DNA of 64,000 bases from FEB-10 sp963710645 (GCA_963710645.1 CAVQBD010000009.1:62001-126000); one strand, 5' to 3'; counted from the first letter of the stretch, positions 50,222-60,477 are shown. Translations and numbers: made by a program. The notes: generated from the letters alone by a model not told the origin.

Positions 50222-51454
50222 GTGTCCGATTCACCAAGACGTCCCCAGGATGACAATCCCAGTTTTCGCCGATTACTGAGGTTCCGCAATACACAAATGG
50301 AGAACGAATTTCGCAGAACGTACTGGGCACACGCATTGCCCTACTCGAGAGTCGCGATGTTTTCTGCAGCGGCGCTGGGTGGGGCGTTTGGCATTCTGGA
50401 TAACCTTGTCGCAGACTACGCGTGGAAGCACCTCTTCTTGATTCGTTTCGGCCTGCTTGTTCCGATAATTTTGATCTCAGCGTCTCTTTCATATGTTCGT
50501 CCTATTGGCGCTAGATATCACGTGATATTGATGCCAACTATCGTTATAGTTGGCGGCAGTATTACAGCGATGATTACAATCATAGAACCACCAGCTTCAG
50601 ATTATTACTATGCCGGGCTCATTATGGTTCTCTTTTTTAACTATGCTTTTCTTCAGTTACGATTTGTTCACGCGGCAATAACCGGAGCAATATTGTTCGT
50701 CGGATATGAAATTATCGCATTAACTTCTTACGGATTGGGAGATCCTGCACTCATAAACAACACGTTCTTTCTAATCGGAGCAAACTACGGTGGGATATTT
50801 GCGTGCTATTCGATTGAAAAGGATCGTCGTCAGAATTTTTATCAGCTCCACGTTATCCGCACCGAAAGACAGATGATCATATTGACAAAACAACGACTTG
50901 AAAAGATCAGCTCAGAGGACGATCTGACCAACCTTGGTAATCGAAGAGAACTTCAGAAGCGGGCCGTTCAATGCGTTGGTCTTTATTCCCTTGAGAATCG
51001 ACCCACTGCAGTCATGGTCATCGACCTTGACAACTTCAAGAGAGTCAACGACGTCTACGGTCATGTAACCGGTGACAACATTTTGAAGAAGACGGCGTCC
51101 ATCATCAGCGGAAGCGTGAGAAGCGGGGGTTTTATTTTTAGATTTGGAGGTGATGAGTTCGTGGTTCTACTCCCCGGCAGATCGGCCCTCGCTGGAGTCG
51201 AGACCGCTTGGAGCATCATGGTCAGCTTTCGAGATTGGTGCGAGACCTCCAGCGTCGCACGCTCAACTGACCTGGGTTTGAGCATTGGGCTCACGGAAAT
51301 CTGTGCCACGACTGACACCGTCGAGTCCATGATGGGTGCCGGAGACGAGGCCCTCTATAAGGCCAAAAGGTGGGGCAAGGGGTGTATCGTGGTAATTCCT
51401 CGTCACGATGGGAAAATGCGATCAACGGCAGACACAGAATTCCATCGACGCTGA
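50222..51454 (+). CDS. membrane GGDEF diguanylate cyclase
   Basis: A 410-residue protein with about six N-terminal membrane helices (residues 44-210) and a C-terminal GGDEF domain (about 245-400). The signature FRFGGDEF is intact, as are DDLTNLGNRREL and VIDLDNFKRVNDVYGH, so it should make cyclic di-GMP from two GTP. An RxxD inhibitory site is not obvious. The GTG start has a weak ATAGGAA site. The membrane half has much lower GC and many A/T-ending codons (ATTATT, TTTTTTAAC near 50630) unlike its neighbours, while the GGDEF end is closer to average. It lies after tRNA-Ala and a gene-free stretch, suggesting acquisition by transfer. Confidence 0.92.
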   Translation: MSDSPRRPQDDNPSFRRLLRFRNTQMENEFRRTYWAHALPYSRVAMFSAAALGGAFGILDNLVADYAWKHLFLIRFGLLVPIILISASLSYVRPIGARYHVILMPTIVIVGGSITAMITIIEPPASDYYYAGLIMVLFFNYAFLQLRFVHAAITGAILFVGYEIIALTSYGLGDPALINNTFFLIGANYGGIFACYSIEKDRRQNFYQLHVIRTERQMIILTKQRLEKISSEDDLTNLGNRRELQKRAVQCVGLYSLENRPTAVMVIDLDNFKRVNDVYGHVTGDNILKKTASIISGSVRSGGFIFRFGGDEFVVLLPGRSALAGVETAWSIMVSFRDWCETSSVARSTDLGLSIGLTEICATTDTVESMMGAGDEALYKAKRWGKGCIVVIPRHDGKMRSTADTEFHRR

Positions 51455-51521
51455 ATTGATTGGTTTACTGAGGACGACCTCAGGCCGCAGTCGCTGGCAT
51501 GATGGCGGCGATTCCGCAATA

Positions 51522-54137
51522 ATGGCCGGTGTGAAGATGACTCCCATGCTTCGCCAGTATTTGGATCTCAAGGAGCAGGCCGGATCGGCGCTGCTGCTCT
51601 TTCGCATGGGCGACTTCTACGAGATGTTCTTCGAGGATGCCCAAGTGGCGGCCCCGGTGCTGGGCATTGCACTGACGAGACGCCGCCACAACGACGCTGT
51701 TGAAGCCCCCATGTGCGGCGTTCCTCACCACGCCTTCGACGGCTACCTCGGCAAACTCCTTGATGCGGGACACCGGGTGGCGGTGGCCGAGCAGGTCGAG
51801 GATCCCGCAACCGCGAAAGGCCTTGTTCGAAGGGAGATCATCCGCACCCATACGCCCGGCACGGTGTCGTCAACCGACCTTCTCGACGGAACCGAGCACT
51901 GTTTCCTCGCCGCCATCGGTGGGGATGAAGAAGGCTATGCGCTGGCATGGCTGGAACTCAGCACCGGCACCTTTGAGGGCATGCGATGTGAGGAACAACT
52001 GGTGGTGTCCGAGCAGCTCGCCAGGCTGCGCCCCAGAGAGATTCTGGTGGCGGAGGGTTGGGAGGGCTGGGAAGAGATGTGGCCCGGAGAATTGCCGCCA
52101 CCCGCCATCACTCCCATACCCCCCGAGCAGTTTTCGCCCTCGGCCGGCGAGGAGCGCCTCCGACGTGTACTCGGGGTGGGTTCGGTCAGGGGTTTCGGCC
52201 TCGAATCGGGCGAGCGGCTGGTTGGGATGGCCGGCTCTCTGCTGGCCTACGCAGAGGGCACACAGAAGGGCGACCTGCGCCACCTGAGGGCCTTCGTGAG
52301 GCGCCAGCCCGAGGATGCGCTCATCATCGACCGTGCGAGCCTCAGGAATCTCGAGGTGGAACGAGCCGCCGACGGTCGGCGCCGCGGCTCATTGGTTGGC
52401 ACGCTGGATCTGACATTGACCCGTATGGGGTCCCGCACGCTCCGTGACTGGTTTGTTCGACCAAGCGTCGATCTCGAGACGATCGCCGAACGACACCGGG
52501 CTGTGGCCGAGCTGACGGATGACTCGGCCCTCCTCCACGATCTTCGATCGGCGCTCGAGGAGATCCCGGATTTAGAACGGCTGGCAGCCCGAGTCGGCAT
52601 GCGTCTCGCGACACCCCGCGAACTCCAAGCCCTTCGCTCGGGCCTGGATCGCCTACCCGACCTGCTGTCGGTGGCTAACCGCGCGACGTCGCTCCTCATG
52701 AGGTCTCTCGCGGCCTCCCTTGACCCACTCGTGGATCTCGCGGAAATGCTCCATCAGCGACTCGCTGCGGTTCCGGCCGCGGTGGTGGGCCAGGGAGTCA
52801 TCGCCGGAGGTTGGGACCCCGAACTTGACGAACAACGGCAGCTCGCACGAGGTGGAAAAGAGCTGCTGGCCGGCGTCGAGAGCGTCGAAAGAGAACGCAC
52901 GGGAATCGGGTCGCTGAAGATCAGATACAACAGGGTGTTTGGCTATTACATCGAGGTCAGCAAGTCCAATCTGGACCGCGTTCCGGAGGACTACGAACGA
53001 AGACAGACTCTCACCAACGCGGAGCGGTTCGTCACAGCCGAATTGAAGGACCTGGAGTCCAAGATCCTCTCAGCCGAGGACCGCTCAAACGTTCGTGAAA
53101 GAGAGCTCTTCGAGGAAATCCTCGGCGAACTCGCTCGAGATGCGCCGCGGATCTCATCCACGGCAGGGACGATCGCGCGGCTGGACGTGCTCTCCGCCTT
53201 CTCGGATCGCGCACGACGTTGGAACTACTGCCGACCGGTGATGGAGGAGGGGCCTGGTCTGGACATCCGCGAGGGGCGGCACCCGGTTCTCGAAGAGATC
53301 CAGCGTGACCCACCGTTCATCGCCAACGATTGCGCGATGGACACCAGGTCCTCCCAGATCGTGCTCCTGACGGGACCGAATATGGGCGGGAAATCGACCT
53401 ACCTCCGGCAGATCGCGTTGATCGTGCAAATGGCTCACGCCGGTTCGTTCGTGCCAGCGACCTCGGCGACCATCGGTCTGACCGACCGCATTTTCACTCG
53501 CGTCGGCGCTTCAGATATGCTTGCCAAGGGAGAGTCCACATTCATGGTGGAGATGACCGAGGCGGCCAATATCCTCCACCACTCGACGCCGAGATCGCTT
53601 GTCATCCTCGATGAAGTCGGTCGCGGAACCGCCACCTTCGACGGGCTCTCCCTGGCCTGGTCGATCGTTGAATATCTTCACGACACTCCCTCCCGATCGA
53701 GCCTTGTGCTATTCGCCACCCACTACCACGAGCTGACCGACCTCGCCCGCAAGCTGCCCCGTCTCGTCAACCGGTCAATGGCGGTCAAGGAATGGAGGGG
53801 GAACATCTTGTTCCTCCACCGGGTGGTGGACGGCCCGTCCGACCGATCCTACGGCATCCACGTCGCACAGCTCGCCGGGGTGCCAAACACTGTGTGCGAA
53901 AGGGCGGAACAGATTCTGGCCAATCTGGAGCAACACGAACTCAACGTGACGGGAGATCCCGTTCTCATGAATCCAGCCGCCGCCCGGGGTGAACGCATCA
54001 ATCAGATGGACCTGTTCCGACCTGCCGCCGAGGAGGTCGCCGACCGGCTGCGACAGGTGGACGCCAACATACTGACACCCATCGAAGCGCTCAATCTGTT
54101 GTCGGAGTTGAAGCGGCGGATCACCGGTGACGGCTGA
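51522..54137 (+). CDS. mutS: DNA mismatch repair protein MutS
   Basis: An 871-residue mismatch-recognition ATPase. The mismatch-binding Phe-x-Glu motif is in FRMGDFYEMFFED near residues 27-39. Further marks are the connector and clamp regions (YNRVFGYYIEVSKSN, TLTNAERFVTAELKDLE), Walker A LTGPNMGGKSTYLRQ, the Walker B/signature ILDEVGRGTATFDGLS, and the ATHYHEL motif. The start at 51522 is chosen near the conserved TPMLRQYLDLK; neither it nor the ATG at 51537 has a strong ribosome site, and the frame opens at 51408 within the GGDEF gene. MutL is not in the window. It overlaps the next gene by 11 bp. Confidence 0.96.
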   Translation: MAGVKMTPMLRQYLDLKEQAGSALLLFRMGDFYEMFFEDAQVAAPVLGIALTRRRHNDAVEAPMCGVPHHAFDGYLGKLLDAGHRVAVAEQVEDPATAKGLVRREIIRTHTPGTVSSTDLLDGTEHCFLAAIGGDEEGYALAWLELSTGTFEGMRCEEQLVVSEQLARLRPREILVAEGWEGWEEMWPGELPPPAITPIPPEQFSPSAGEERLRRVLGVGSVRGFGLESGERLVGMAGSLLAYAEGTQKGDLRHLRAFVRRQPEDALIIDRASLRNLEVERAADGRRRGSLVGTLDLTLTRMGSRTLRDWFVRPSVDLETIAERHRAVAELTDDSALLHDLRSALEEIPDLERLAARVGMRLATPRELQALRSGLDRLPDLLSVANRATSLLMRSLAASLDPLVDLAEMLHQRLAAVPAAVVGQGVIAGGWDPELDEQRQLARGGKELLAGVESVERERTGIGSLKIRYNRVFGYYIEVSKSNLDRVPEDYERRQTLTNAERFVTAELKDLESKILSAEDRSNVRERELFEEILGELARDAPRISSTAGTIARLDVLSAFSDRARRWNYCRPVMEEGPGLDIREGRHPVLEEIQRDPPFIANDCAMDTRSSQIVLLTGPNMGGKSTYLRQIALIVQMAHAGSFVPATSATIGLTDRIFTRVGASDMLAKGESTFMVEMTEAANILHHSTPRSLVILDEVGRGTATFDGLSLAWSIVEYLHDTPSRSSLVLFATHYHELTDLARKLPRLVNRSMAVKEWRGNILFLHRVVDGPSDRSYGIHVAQLAGVPNTVCERAEQILANLEQHELNVTGDPVLMNPAAARGERINQMDLFRPAAEEVADRLRQVDANILTPIEALNLLSELKRRITGDG

Positions 54138-55158
54138 GACGCTGCCACTGATCGTCGGAGTTCCGGGGACCGGACTCGACCCATCGGAGCTCGCCGTTCT
54201 CGAGGCCGTTCGCCCCGCTGGGATCATCCTGTTCGCTCGCAACATTTCCTCGCCGGACCAGGTGAGGGCCTTGGTTGCCTGCGTCGACAAACTCGATCCA
54301 CGACCGTTTGTGGCAGTTGATCTGGAAGGAGGACGCGTCAACCGACTCAGCTCGCTGTGGGGGGAGCTGCCATCTCCGGCCGCGGCAGCAGCGGCCGGAC
54401 GTCGGGCGGTCCGCGACCTCGGAGAGGCCGCCGGTGCGGCGTGTCGCGCCCTCGGAATCCACCTCGACCTCGCCCCAGTCATCGACCTCGACCGGCCGGG
54501 CGGTCTGATCCCAAGCCAGGACCGGTGTTTGAGCAGCGACCCGGAGCGGGTTGCAGTGTTGGCTCGGGTCTTTCACGAGGGGCTCTCCGCTTGGGGGGTG
54601 GAGGGATGCCTCAAACACTTCCCTGGTCTCGGAGCCGTGGACATCGACACCCACGAAGCCCTGCCGACCCTGCCATCCGAAGATCGGGATCCTCACCTCG
54701 AGGCTTTCAGGTCGCTATCGCACGACATCCCGCTGGTCATGGTGGGACACGCGATCGCGCCGGCCCTTGGAGACTCGACCAAACCGGCGTCGTTGTCACG
54801 AACCGTGGTGGACCAGGCAACCAGACTTCCGGGGTCACCTGTGGTGCTGAGTGACGATCTGGAAATGGGCGCGATCTCTGAACTCAAGGATCTCCCCGAT
54901 CTGGTTGTGGATGCCCTTCGCGCGAGCAACCACGGCATCCTCGTCTGCAAGGCCTTTCACCGGCTCGAGGAGATCGCCGCCCTGATCAACGACACTGCCC
55001 TTTGCGACCCGAGCTTCAACAGCCGCTTGCAGGCGGCAGCGGCCCGCCTCGGCACCCTGCGACGGGATCTGTGCCAAAAGGCCGCCGCCGTACCCCGCCC
55101 GGATGATCAGACGGTTGCCCAGCTCTGGCGGCAGGCTCGGGCCGCGGCTGGCGTCTGA
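54127..55158 (+). CDS. glycoside hydrolase family 3 protein, NagZ-like
   Basis: A 343-residue beta-N-acetylhexosaminidase-like enzyme without a signal peptide. NagZ removes GlcNAc from anhydro-muropeptides during wall recycling. Marks: VAVDLEGGRVNRL near residue 60, KHFPGLGAVDIDTHEALP near residues 160-177 (the catalytic-loop Asp and His of D-x-H are kept, but the usual KHFPGHG reads GLG), MVGHAIAPALGDSTKPASLS, and the nucleophile Asp in LSDDLEMGAI. The GTG start lies inside the mutS end (11-bp overlap). It may form a transcript with mutS and queC. Confidence 0.88.
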   Translation: MTAETLPLIVGVPGTGLDPSELAVLEAVRPAGIILFARNISSPDQVRALVACVDKLDPRPFVAVDLEGGRVNRLSSLWGELPSPAAAAAAGRRAVRDLGEAAGAACRALGIHLDLAPVIDLDRPGGLIPSQDRCLSSDPERVAVLARVFHEGLSAWGVEGCLKHFPGLGAVDIDTHEALPTLPSEDRDPHLEAFRSLSHDIPLVMVGHAIAPALGDSTKPASLSRTVVDQATRLPGSPVVLSDDLEMGAISELKDLPDLVVDALRASNHGILVCKAFHRLEEIAALINDTALCDPSFNSRLQAAAARLGTLRRDLCQKAAAVPRPDDQTVAQLWRQARAAAGV

Positions 55159-55195
55159 GGGGCCGCCCGCGGCCATCGAGAGGAGGCGATAGACC

Positions 55196-55894
55196 TTGCA
55201 GGACAAAGCTGTCGTATTGCTTTCGGGCGGACTCGACTCCGCTACCGTGCTTGCCATCGCCCGATCTGAGGGCTTCGAATGCCACTGCCTGACCATCGAC
55301 TACGGCCAACGGCACCGTGTCGAGCTGACGGCTGCTCGCACAATTGCGTCAACGCTGGGGGCCGCTTCTCACCGCGAGGTCACCATCGACCTGCGCGCCA
55401 TCGGTGGCTCTGCCCTCACCGACGATATCGAGGTGCCGAAGGGAGAGGATCCCACCTCCGGCGGCGTTCCGGTCACCTATGTGCCGGCCCGAAACACGAT
55501 CTTCTTGGGCCTGCTGCTCGCCTTCGCCGAGGTCGTCCGGGCCTCCGATCTCTTCATAGGGGCGAATGAGGTCGATTACTCGGGCTACCCGGACTGCAGA
55601 CCCGTCTTCCTCGAGGCATTCGAACGGCTGGCAAACGTCGCCACCGTCGCAGCGACCGAGCACGGCGTACAGTTCAGGGTCCGGACGCCCCTTCTTTCCA
55701 TGTCCAAGGCTCAGATCATCCGTCGCGGAACCGAGCTTGGCGTCGACTACGCAGCCACCATCTCTTGCTACGATCCCTCTGCGGACGGTGGAGCCTGCGG
55801 TCGATGCGACGCATGTCAGCTCCGATATCGGGGTTTCATCGAAGCCGGAGTCCCCGACCCCACCGTGTACTCGAATTTCGCGATGCCCGGGTAG
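55196..55894 (+). CDS. queC: 7-cyano-7-deazaguanine synthase
   Basis: A 232-residue enzyme that converts 7-carboxy-7-deazaguanine to preQ0 using ATP and ammonia, on the way to queuosine. The PP-loop SGGLDS is at residues 9-14, with VPARNTIFLGLLLAFAE in the middle and the zinc-binding cysteines in SCYD and CGRCDACQLR at the C-terminus. The TTG start at 55196 is supported by GAGGAGG about 9 bp upstream. It follows the GH3 gene by 37 bp. No other que gene is in the window. Confidence 0.95.
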   Translation: MQDKAVVLLSGGLDSATVLAIARSEGFECHCLTIDYGQRHRVELTAARTIASTLGAASHREVTIDLRAIGGSALTDDIEVPKGEDPTSGGVPVTYVPARNTIFLGLLLAFAEVVRASDLFIGANEVDYSGYPDCRPVFLEAFERLANVATVAATEHGVQFRVRTPLLSMSKAQIIRRGTELGVDYAATISCYDPSADGGACGRCDACQLRYRGFIEAGVPDPTVYSNFAMPG

Positions 55895-55910
55895 GGTCCC
55901 CCGGTAGGAT

Positions 55911-57830
55911 TCACGCGAAGAAGCCGAACGACATCCGCCCTACCGTCGCGATAACCGTGGCGACGACGATGGTCAGACCGGCGATCCAGGCAGTGTCCTT
56001 CCAACCCATCTCTTTCACCATGACTGCAACCGTCGCGACACAAGGCACATAGAACACCACGAACAGGGTGAACGTCATCATTTGAGCGACCGTCATGACG
56101 GTGCCGACCTGGGTCGTACCAAGCGCCTGGACCAGCATCACCATGGTCAATTCCTTGCGGAGGATGCCAAAAACCAGTGTCATCCCAACGGCCACAGGGA
56201 GTCCGAGCAGAAACACTGTCAGAGGAGACAACAGGGCATTGATGGCGCGATCGGCGTTGGCCCACTCCAGGACCCCCAAAACCACTGATGAGACAATCAG
56301 CAGCGGCCAAGCGATGGTGATGAACTCGCGAAGGGTCAGCCACGTCTTGGCCGCCAGGGTCTTGATGTTGGGCAAGCTGAGCTCGGGAATTTCCATGATC
56401 AATCCCGGAGAACTCCCGGTCAACCTGCGGCTCAGAACGGTGCCGAGAAGGACAACGAATGCGATGTTCAGTAAGTAGATAAACAGCGCCCACATCGGAC
56501 CGACAAACGCCGCCACCAGCCCGAAGATCACGACGGTTCGTGCCGAACACGGGATGAATGCCGCCAGTGCACCGGTGATCCGGCGATCGCGCTTCGACTC
56601 GAGGATCCTAGTCGACATAATCGCCGGTACTGAGCATCCGTAACCCAAGATCAACGGCAGGACCGATTTCCCGTGGAGACCGATGCGATGCATGAGATTG
56701 TCGAGGATGTATGCCAGCCTCGGCAGGTATCCGGTGTCTTCCAGAATGGCGAGCCCGAGCAAGAACGGAACGAGATAGGGCAGAACGATGGCAACTCCGC
56801 CAGCCAGCCCCATGAGCACTCCGTTGGCCACAGTTGCAGTGAGTGAACCGGGCACGAGATGAGCTCCGAGGCTGGCATTGAGAGCCTCGAAGGCCGCCAC
56901 AAGTGGAACCTCGATTCGCTGCCCGACCCCGAAGACCATCCAGAAAAGGGCGGCCAGGATCGCAACCATCAACGGCCCCCCAGTCCAGGGACCGAGCAAT
57001 AGCCCATCGAGCCACTCCCGGACTCCAACCACGGGACGGCCAAGGGTGGTCACCGATTCTTCAATCTCGTGTGCCACAGCGTGACGGCTACCTGAAACCA
57101 CCTGATCCACGGTCCAGCCGTGAGCGTCTTCCAACTCGGAAACCACCTCGGAAACCGACGACTCGAGATCGGGATACCAGCCGTAGACCAGCTTCTGAAA
57201 GTACGCATCGCCCTCGATGAGCTTTCCAGCGGTAAATCTGAGGGGGATACCGAGTTCGATACCCTGCTCTCCGACCATGACGGCGACCGATTCCACGGCA
57301 TTCTCGACCTCTTTGTCCAGGGCCACCGGCTGGGGGCTCCCGCCCGAATGAGCCTTCTGGAGGGCCACACGGAAGAGCCCACGCAGGCCTCTTCCCCGGC
57401 TGGCGATGGTTGGAACGACCGGAAGGCCCAACTGACGTGAGAGTTCGTCCACGTCGATCTCGATGCCCCGCCGCTCTGCCTCGTCCATCATATTGAGGGC
57501 GATCACCATCGGACGTTGGAGTTCGAGCAACTGAAGTGTCAACTCCAGTGAACGCCCGAGCCGGCTCGCGTCCACGACATCGATGATCAGGTCATACTCC
57601 TCGTCGAGAAGGTAACTTTCCGCCTCGCCAGCGACCGCGTCCGCAGACGTCAACGAGTACACGCCGGGGAGATCCACGATCTCCACTTCACGTCCGAGTA
57701 TCAGGGCTCGGCTGATGGTGTAGGACACCGACGAACCGGGGAAATTCGCCGTGGCCGAGCGGTAACCTGCAACCGCATTGAAGACCGTGCTTTTTCCTGA
57801 GTTGGGCTGTCCTGAAAGGACGAACCTCAT
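55911..57830 (-). CDS. feoB: ferrous iron transporter B
   Basis: A 639-residue inner-membrane Fe(II) transporter. The N-terminal G domain has G1 LSGQPNSGKST (residues 5-15), G3 VDLPGVYSL, and G4 LNMMDEAE, followed by a helical GDI-like domain to about residue 270. The membrane part has two Gate motifs with the conserved cysteines (LILGYGCSVPAIM and FIPCSARTVV), and a final YVPCVATVAV. The ATG at 57830 overlaps the feoA stop (ATGA). The G domain is preceded by no other domain, and the length is a little below E. coli FeoB. Confidence 0.95.
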   Translation of the reverse strand: MRFVLSGQPNSGKSTVFNAVAGYRSATANFPGSSVSYTISRALILGREVEIVDLPGVYSLTSADAVAGEAESYLLDEEYDLIIDVVDASRLGRSLELTLQLLELQRPMVIALNMMDEAERRGIEIDVDELSRQLGLPVVPTIASRGRGLRGLFRVALQKAHSGGSPQPVALDKEVENAVESVAVMVGEQGIELGIPLRFTAGKLIEGDAYFQKLVYGWYPDLESSVSEVVSELEDAHGWTVDQVVSGSRHAVAHEIEESVTTLGRPVVGVREWLDGLLLGPWTGGPLMVAILAALFWMVFGVGQRIEVPLVAAFEALNASLGAHLVPGSLTATVANGVLMGLAGGVAIVLPYLVPFLLGLAILEDTGYLPRLAYILDNLMHRIGLHGKSVLPLILGYGCSVPAIMSTRILESKRDRRITGALAAFIPCSARTVVIFGLVAAFVGPMWALFIYLLNIAFVVLLGTVLSRRLTGSSPGLIMEIPELSLPNIKTLAAKTWLTLREFITIAWPLLIVSSVVLGVLEWANADRAINALLSPLTVFLLGLPVAVGMTLVFGILRKELTMVMLVQALGTTQVGTVMTVAQMMTFTLFVVFYVPCVATVAVMVKEMGWKDTAWIAGLTIVVATVIATVGRMSFGFFA

Positions 57831-58108
57831 CGAGAGGCGGCCCTGTTCAATCTCGCCGAATCGGACAGTGTTTCGACGGCGCCGCCTATGTCGACTTTGA
57901 CCTTGTTCGCGATTCCCCGACCGATGGCGACCCGGGTGCCGTTCACCTCCACCAGTACTGGGCCACGGAAGGGAGCTCGCTCCACCACTGTGAGCCAATC
58001 ACCGATGTGGATACCAAGGGTGTTGAGGTGAGACCGGACGCCGTGGCCGCCTTCAATGAGAATGACCCTGGCTTGCCGTCTAGCGTCCACTGATTCGAGA
58101 GTCATCAT
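57827..58108 (-). CDS. feoA: ferrous iron transport protein A
   Basis: A 93-residue SH3-fold protein that supports FeoB. It has the family pattern RQARVILIEGGHGVRSHLNTLGIHIGDWLTVVERAPFRGPVLVEVNGTRVAIGRGIANKVKV, shown here in parts: residues about 12-35 and 38-75. The ATG at 58108 is chosen for domain length; 58105 and 58138 are alternatives. It overlaps feoB by 4 bp. Fur or DtxR-type operators were not recognised upstream. Confidence 0.9.
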   Translation of the reverse strand: MMTLESVDARRQARVILIEGGHGVRSHLNTLGIHIGDWLTVVERAPFRGPVLVEVNGTRVAIGRGIANKVKVDIGGAVETLSDSARLNRAASR

Positions 58109-58367
58109 CCCGGCTCGGGCCCTCCGATTGAAGATCATAGCTCATCGTCGTTCGATTTGCTAACCCCAATGAACACATAATTTTCAGTCTATTTCCACCC
58201 TCTCTAAGACGACATGAAGGGCGACGATGTCGTTTCATAGTAGAGACCCGAATCGAGAATTCACTCACGGTTGGCAACGTGCTTTCGATGGGCGAATCGG
58301 TTCGAACCGGGTAATCTCCGCCCGCGGCGCTACAATTTAGCCGCGCGTCGTCCCCGGGAGGATGAAG

Positions 58368-60401
58368 ATGAGCAGCCATCCATTTCACATCGAGTTGAGC
58401 GATTTGCCGGCCAAGACGACCTTCGATCCGGGAATCCGCCGGGCACCCAGCCGGGGATTCGACCTCAGCCGCCACGACACCATCATTGCTCTGGCGAATG
58501 CCCTCCGCTATGTGCCCAGGGAATATCACGAAACCATGGCTCCCGAGTTTCTCAGCGAGTTGCAGACCATGGGCCGGATCTACGGATACCGATATCGTCC
58601 GGAGGGTCGGATTTTTGGTCGGCCGATCGATACCTACGAGGGTCGGATTGTCGAGGCCAAGGCGATGCAGGTCATGATCGACAACAACCTCGACTTCGAC
58701 GTGGCCCTCTACCCATACGAGTTGGTGACCTACGGTGAATCCGGCCAGGTCTGCCAGAACTGGATGCAGTACCGTTTGATCAGAAGGTACCTCGAGATCA
58801 TGACCGCGGACCAGACCCTGGTCGTAAGCTCCGGCCACCCCCTCGGTCTCTTCCCATCCCGGGCCGAAGCTCCTCGCGCCATCATCACCAATGGCCTGAT
58901 GGTCGGCCTCTTCGATACCCCAGAGGACTTCCACCGGCTGGCGGCCCTCGGATGTGTCAACTATGGCCAAATGACGGCCGGCGGTTGGATGTATATCGGC
59001 CCACAGGGCATCGTCCACGGGACCTACCTCACCCTGCTCAACGCCGGCAGGCTGTACCTCGGCATTCCGGACAACGAGGACCTGGGGGGACACACTTTCG
59101 TGTCCTCGGGACTCGGCGGCATGTCGGGAGCCCAGGGGAAGGCCCTGGAGATCGCTGGCGGTGCCGGCATCATCGCCGAAGTGGACGCATCGCGAATCGA
59201 GACGCGAGCATCCCAGGGTTGGGTTTCGAAGGTCACCTCCCGATGTGACGAGGCCGTGGACTGGATGATCGGAGCCCGCGACAGGGGGAAAGCCCTCTCC
59301 ATCGCCTACCACGGGAACATTGTCGACCTCCTCGAGTACGTTGACGAGCACGCCGTGCCGGTAGACCTCGTATCTGACCAAACCTCGTGCCATGTCCCCT
59401 ACGACGGTGGATACACCCCGGCCGGCGTGTCCTTCGACGAGGGACGCAGGCTGCTTGACGCCGACCGCGCCCGGTTCCGCGCCGTGGTGGATGAGAGCCT
59501 CAGGCGGCATTTCCTGGTCATCCAGCGCCTCACCAACCGCGGCGTCACCTTCTGGGATTACGGAAACTCGTTCTTGAAGGCGGTCTTCGACGCCGGGGTG
59601 TCCGAGATCGCAAAAAACGGTCACGACACCACCCAGGGGTTCATCTGGCCCTCCTACGTGGAAGACATCATGGGACCCATGTGCTTCGACTACGGGTATG
59701 GTCCCTTTCGCTGGGTCTGTCTTTCCGGAAAGCCGGAGGACTTGCACGCCACCGACCGAGCAGCCATGTCGTGCATCGACCCGGAGAGACGAGGCCAAGA
59801 TCGCGACAACTGGCAGTGGATTTCGGACGCCGAGACGAACCAACTGGTGGTCGGGACCCAGGCCAGGATTCTCTACGCCGACGCCGAGGGCCGAACCCGA
59901 ATCGCCCGAACCTTCAACGCCATGATCAGGGATGGTGAAATCGGGCCGGTGATGCTCGGCCGTGACCACCATGACACCGGCGGGACCGACTCGCCGTTCC
60001 GCGAGACCGCGAATATTTACGATGGTTCGAATATCACCTCCGACATGGCCCACCAATGTTGGGCCGGGAACGCGGCCAGGGGGATGACCGTGGCGGTGCT
60101 GTCCAACGGCGGTGGCGTGGGCACCGGCAAGGCGATCAACGGCGGTTTCGGCCTCGTGCTCGACGGATCGGAGAGGCTGGACCGAATCCTCGACAATGCC
60201 CTGGAATGGGATGTTATGAGCGGGGTGTCTCGGAGAGCATGGGCTCGCAATTCAAACGCGATCGAGACGGTCAACGTTTGGAACGACGAACAGGCCCAGC
60301 GAGGCCACATCATGGCTCCCACAGTGGCCGATGCATCGTTGCTGGAAGATATCGTGGACCGTACGGGCCATGTCAAAGAACCAATCGATCAATCGTCCTG
60401 A
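58368..60401 (+). CDS. hutU: urocanate hydratase
   Basis: A 677-residue NAD-dependent urocanase, the second step of histidine breakdown, turning urocanate into 4-imidazolone-5-propionate. Marks: YPYELVTYGESGQVCQNWMQY near residue 110, SSGHPLGLFPS, NYGQMTAGGWMYIGPQGIVHGTY, the nucleotide-binding GLGGMSGAQGKA, and RDHHDTGGTDSPFRET near the C-terminus. It is longer than the common bacterial form (about 555 residues) and closer to the long form seen in eukaryotes and some bacteria. The ATG at 58368 has GGGAGG 6 bp upstream. It is divergent from feoAB; no other hut gene is in the window. Confidence 0.93.
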   Translation: MSSHPFHIELSDLPAKTTFDPGIRRAPSRGFDLSRHDTIIALANALRYVPREYHETMAPEFLSELQTMGRIYGYRYRPEGRIFGRPIDTYEGRIVEAKAMQVMIDNNLDFDVALYPYELVTYGESGQVCQNWMQYRLIRRYLEIMTADQTLVVSSGHPLGLFPSRAEAPRAIITNGLMVGLFDTPEDFHRLAALGCVNYGQMTAGGWMYIGPQGIVHGTYLTLLNAGRLYLGIPDNEDLGGHTFVSSGLGGMSGAQGKALEIAGGAGIIAEVDASRIETRASQGWVSKVTSRCDEAVDWMIGARDRGKALSIAYHGNIVDLLEYVDEHAVPVDLVSDQTSCHVPYDGGYTPAGVSFDEGRRLLDADRARFRAVVDESLRRHFLVIQRLTNRGVTFWDYGNSFLKAVFDAGVSEIAKNGHDTTQGFIWPSYVEDIMGPMCFDYGYGPFRWVCLSGKPEDLHATDRAAMSCIDPERRGQDRDNWQWISDAETNQLVVGTQARILYADAEGRTRIARTFNAMIRDGEIGPVMLGRDHHDTGGTDSPFRETANIYDGSNITSDMAHQCWAGNAARGMTVAVLSNGGGVGTGKAINGGFGLVLDGSERLDRILDNALEWDVMSGVSRRAWARNSNAIETVNVWNDEQAQRGHIMAPTVADASLLEDIVDRTGHVKEPIDQSS

Positions 60402-60477
60402 CACAACGGAGGGAACACCCAACTCATTGTCGTCATCTGAGGTTTTCACCTACTCGAAATCTGACCTACACTAGGCC

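Noticed and set aside
49484..51500. Second copy of the tRNA-Ala 3' end as an attR site
   Set aside because: Read through to about 51.5 kb by eye and no repeat of the last 15-20 tRNA bases was found.
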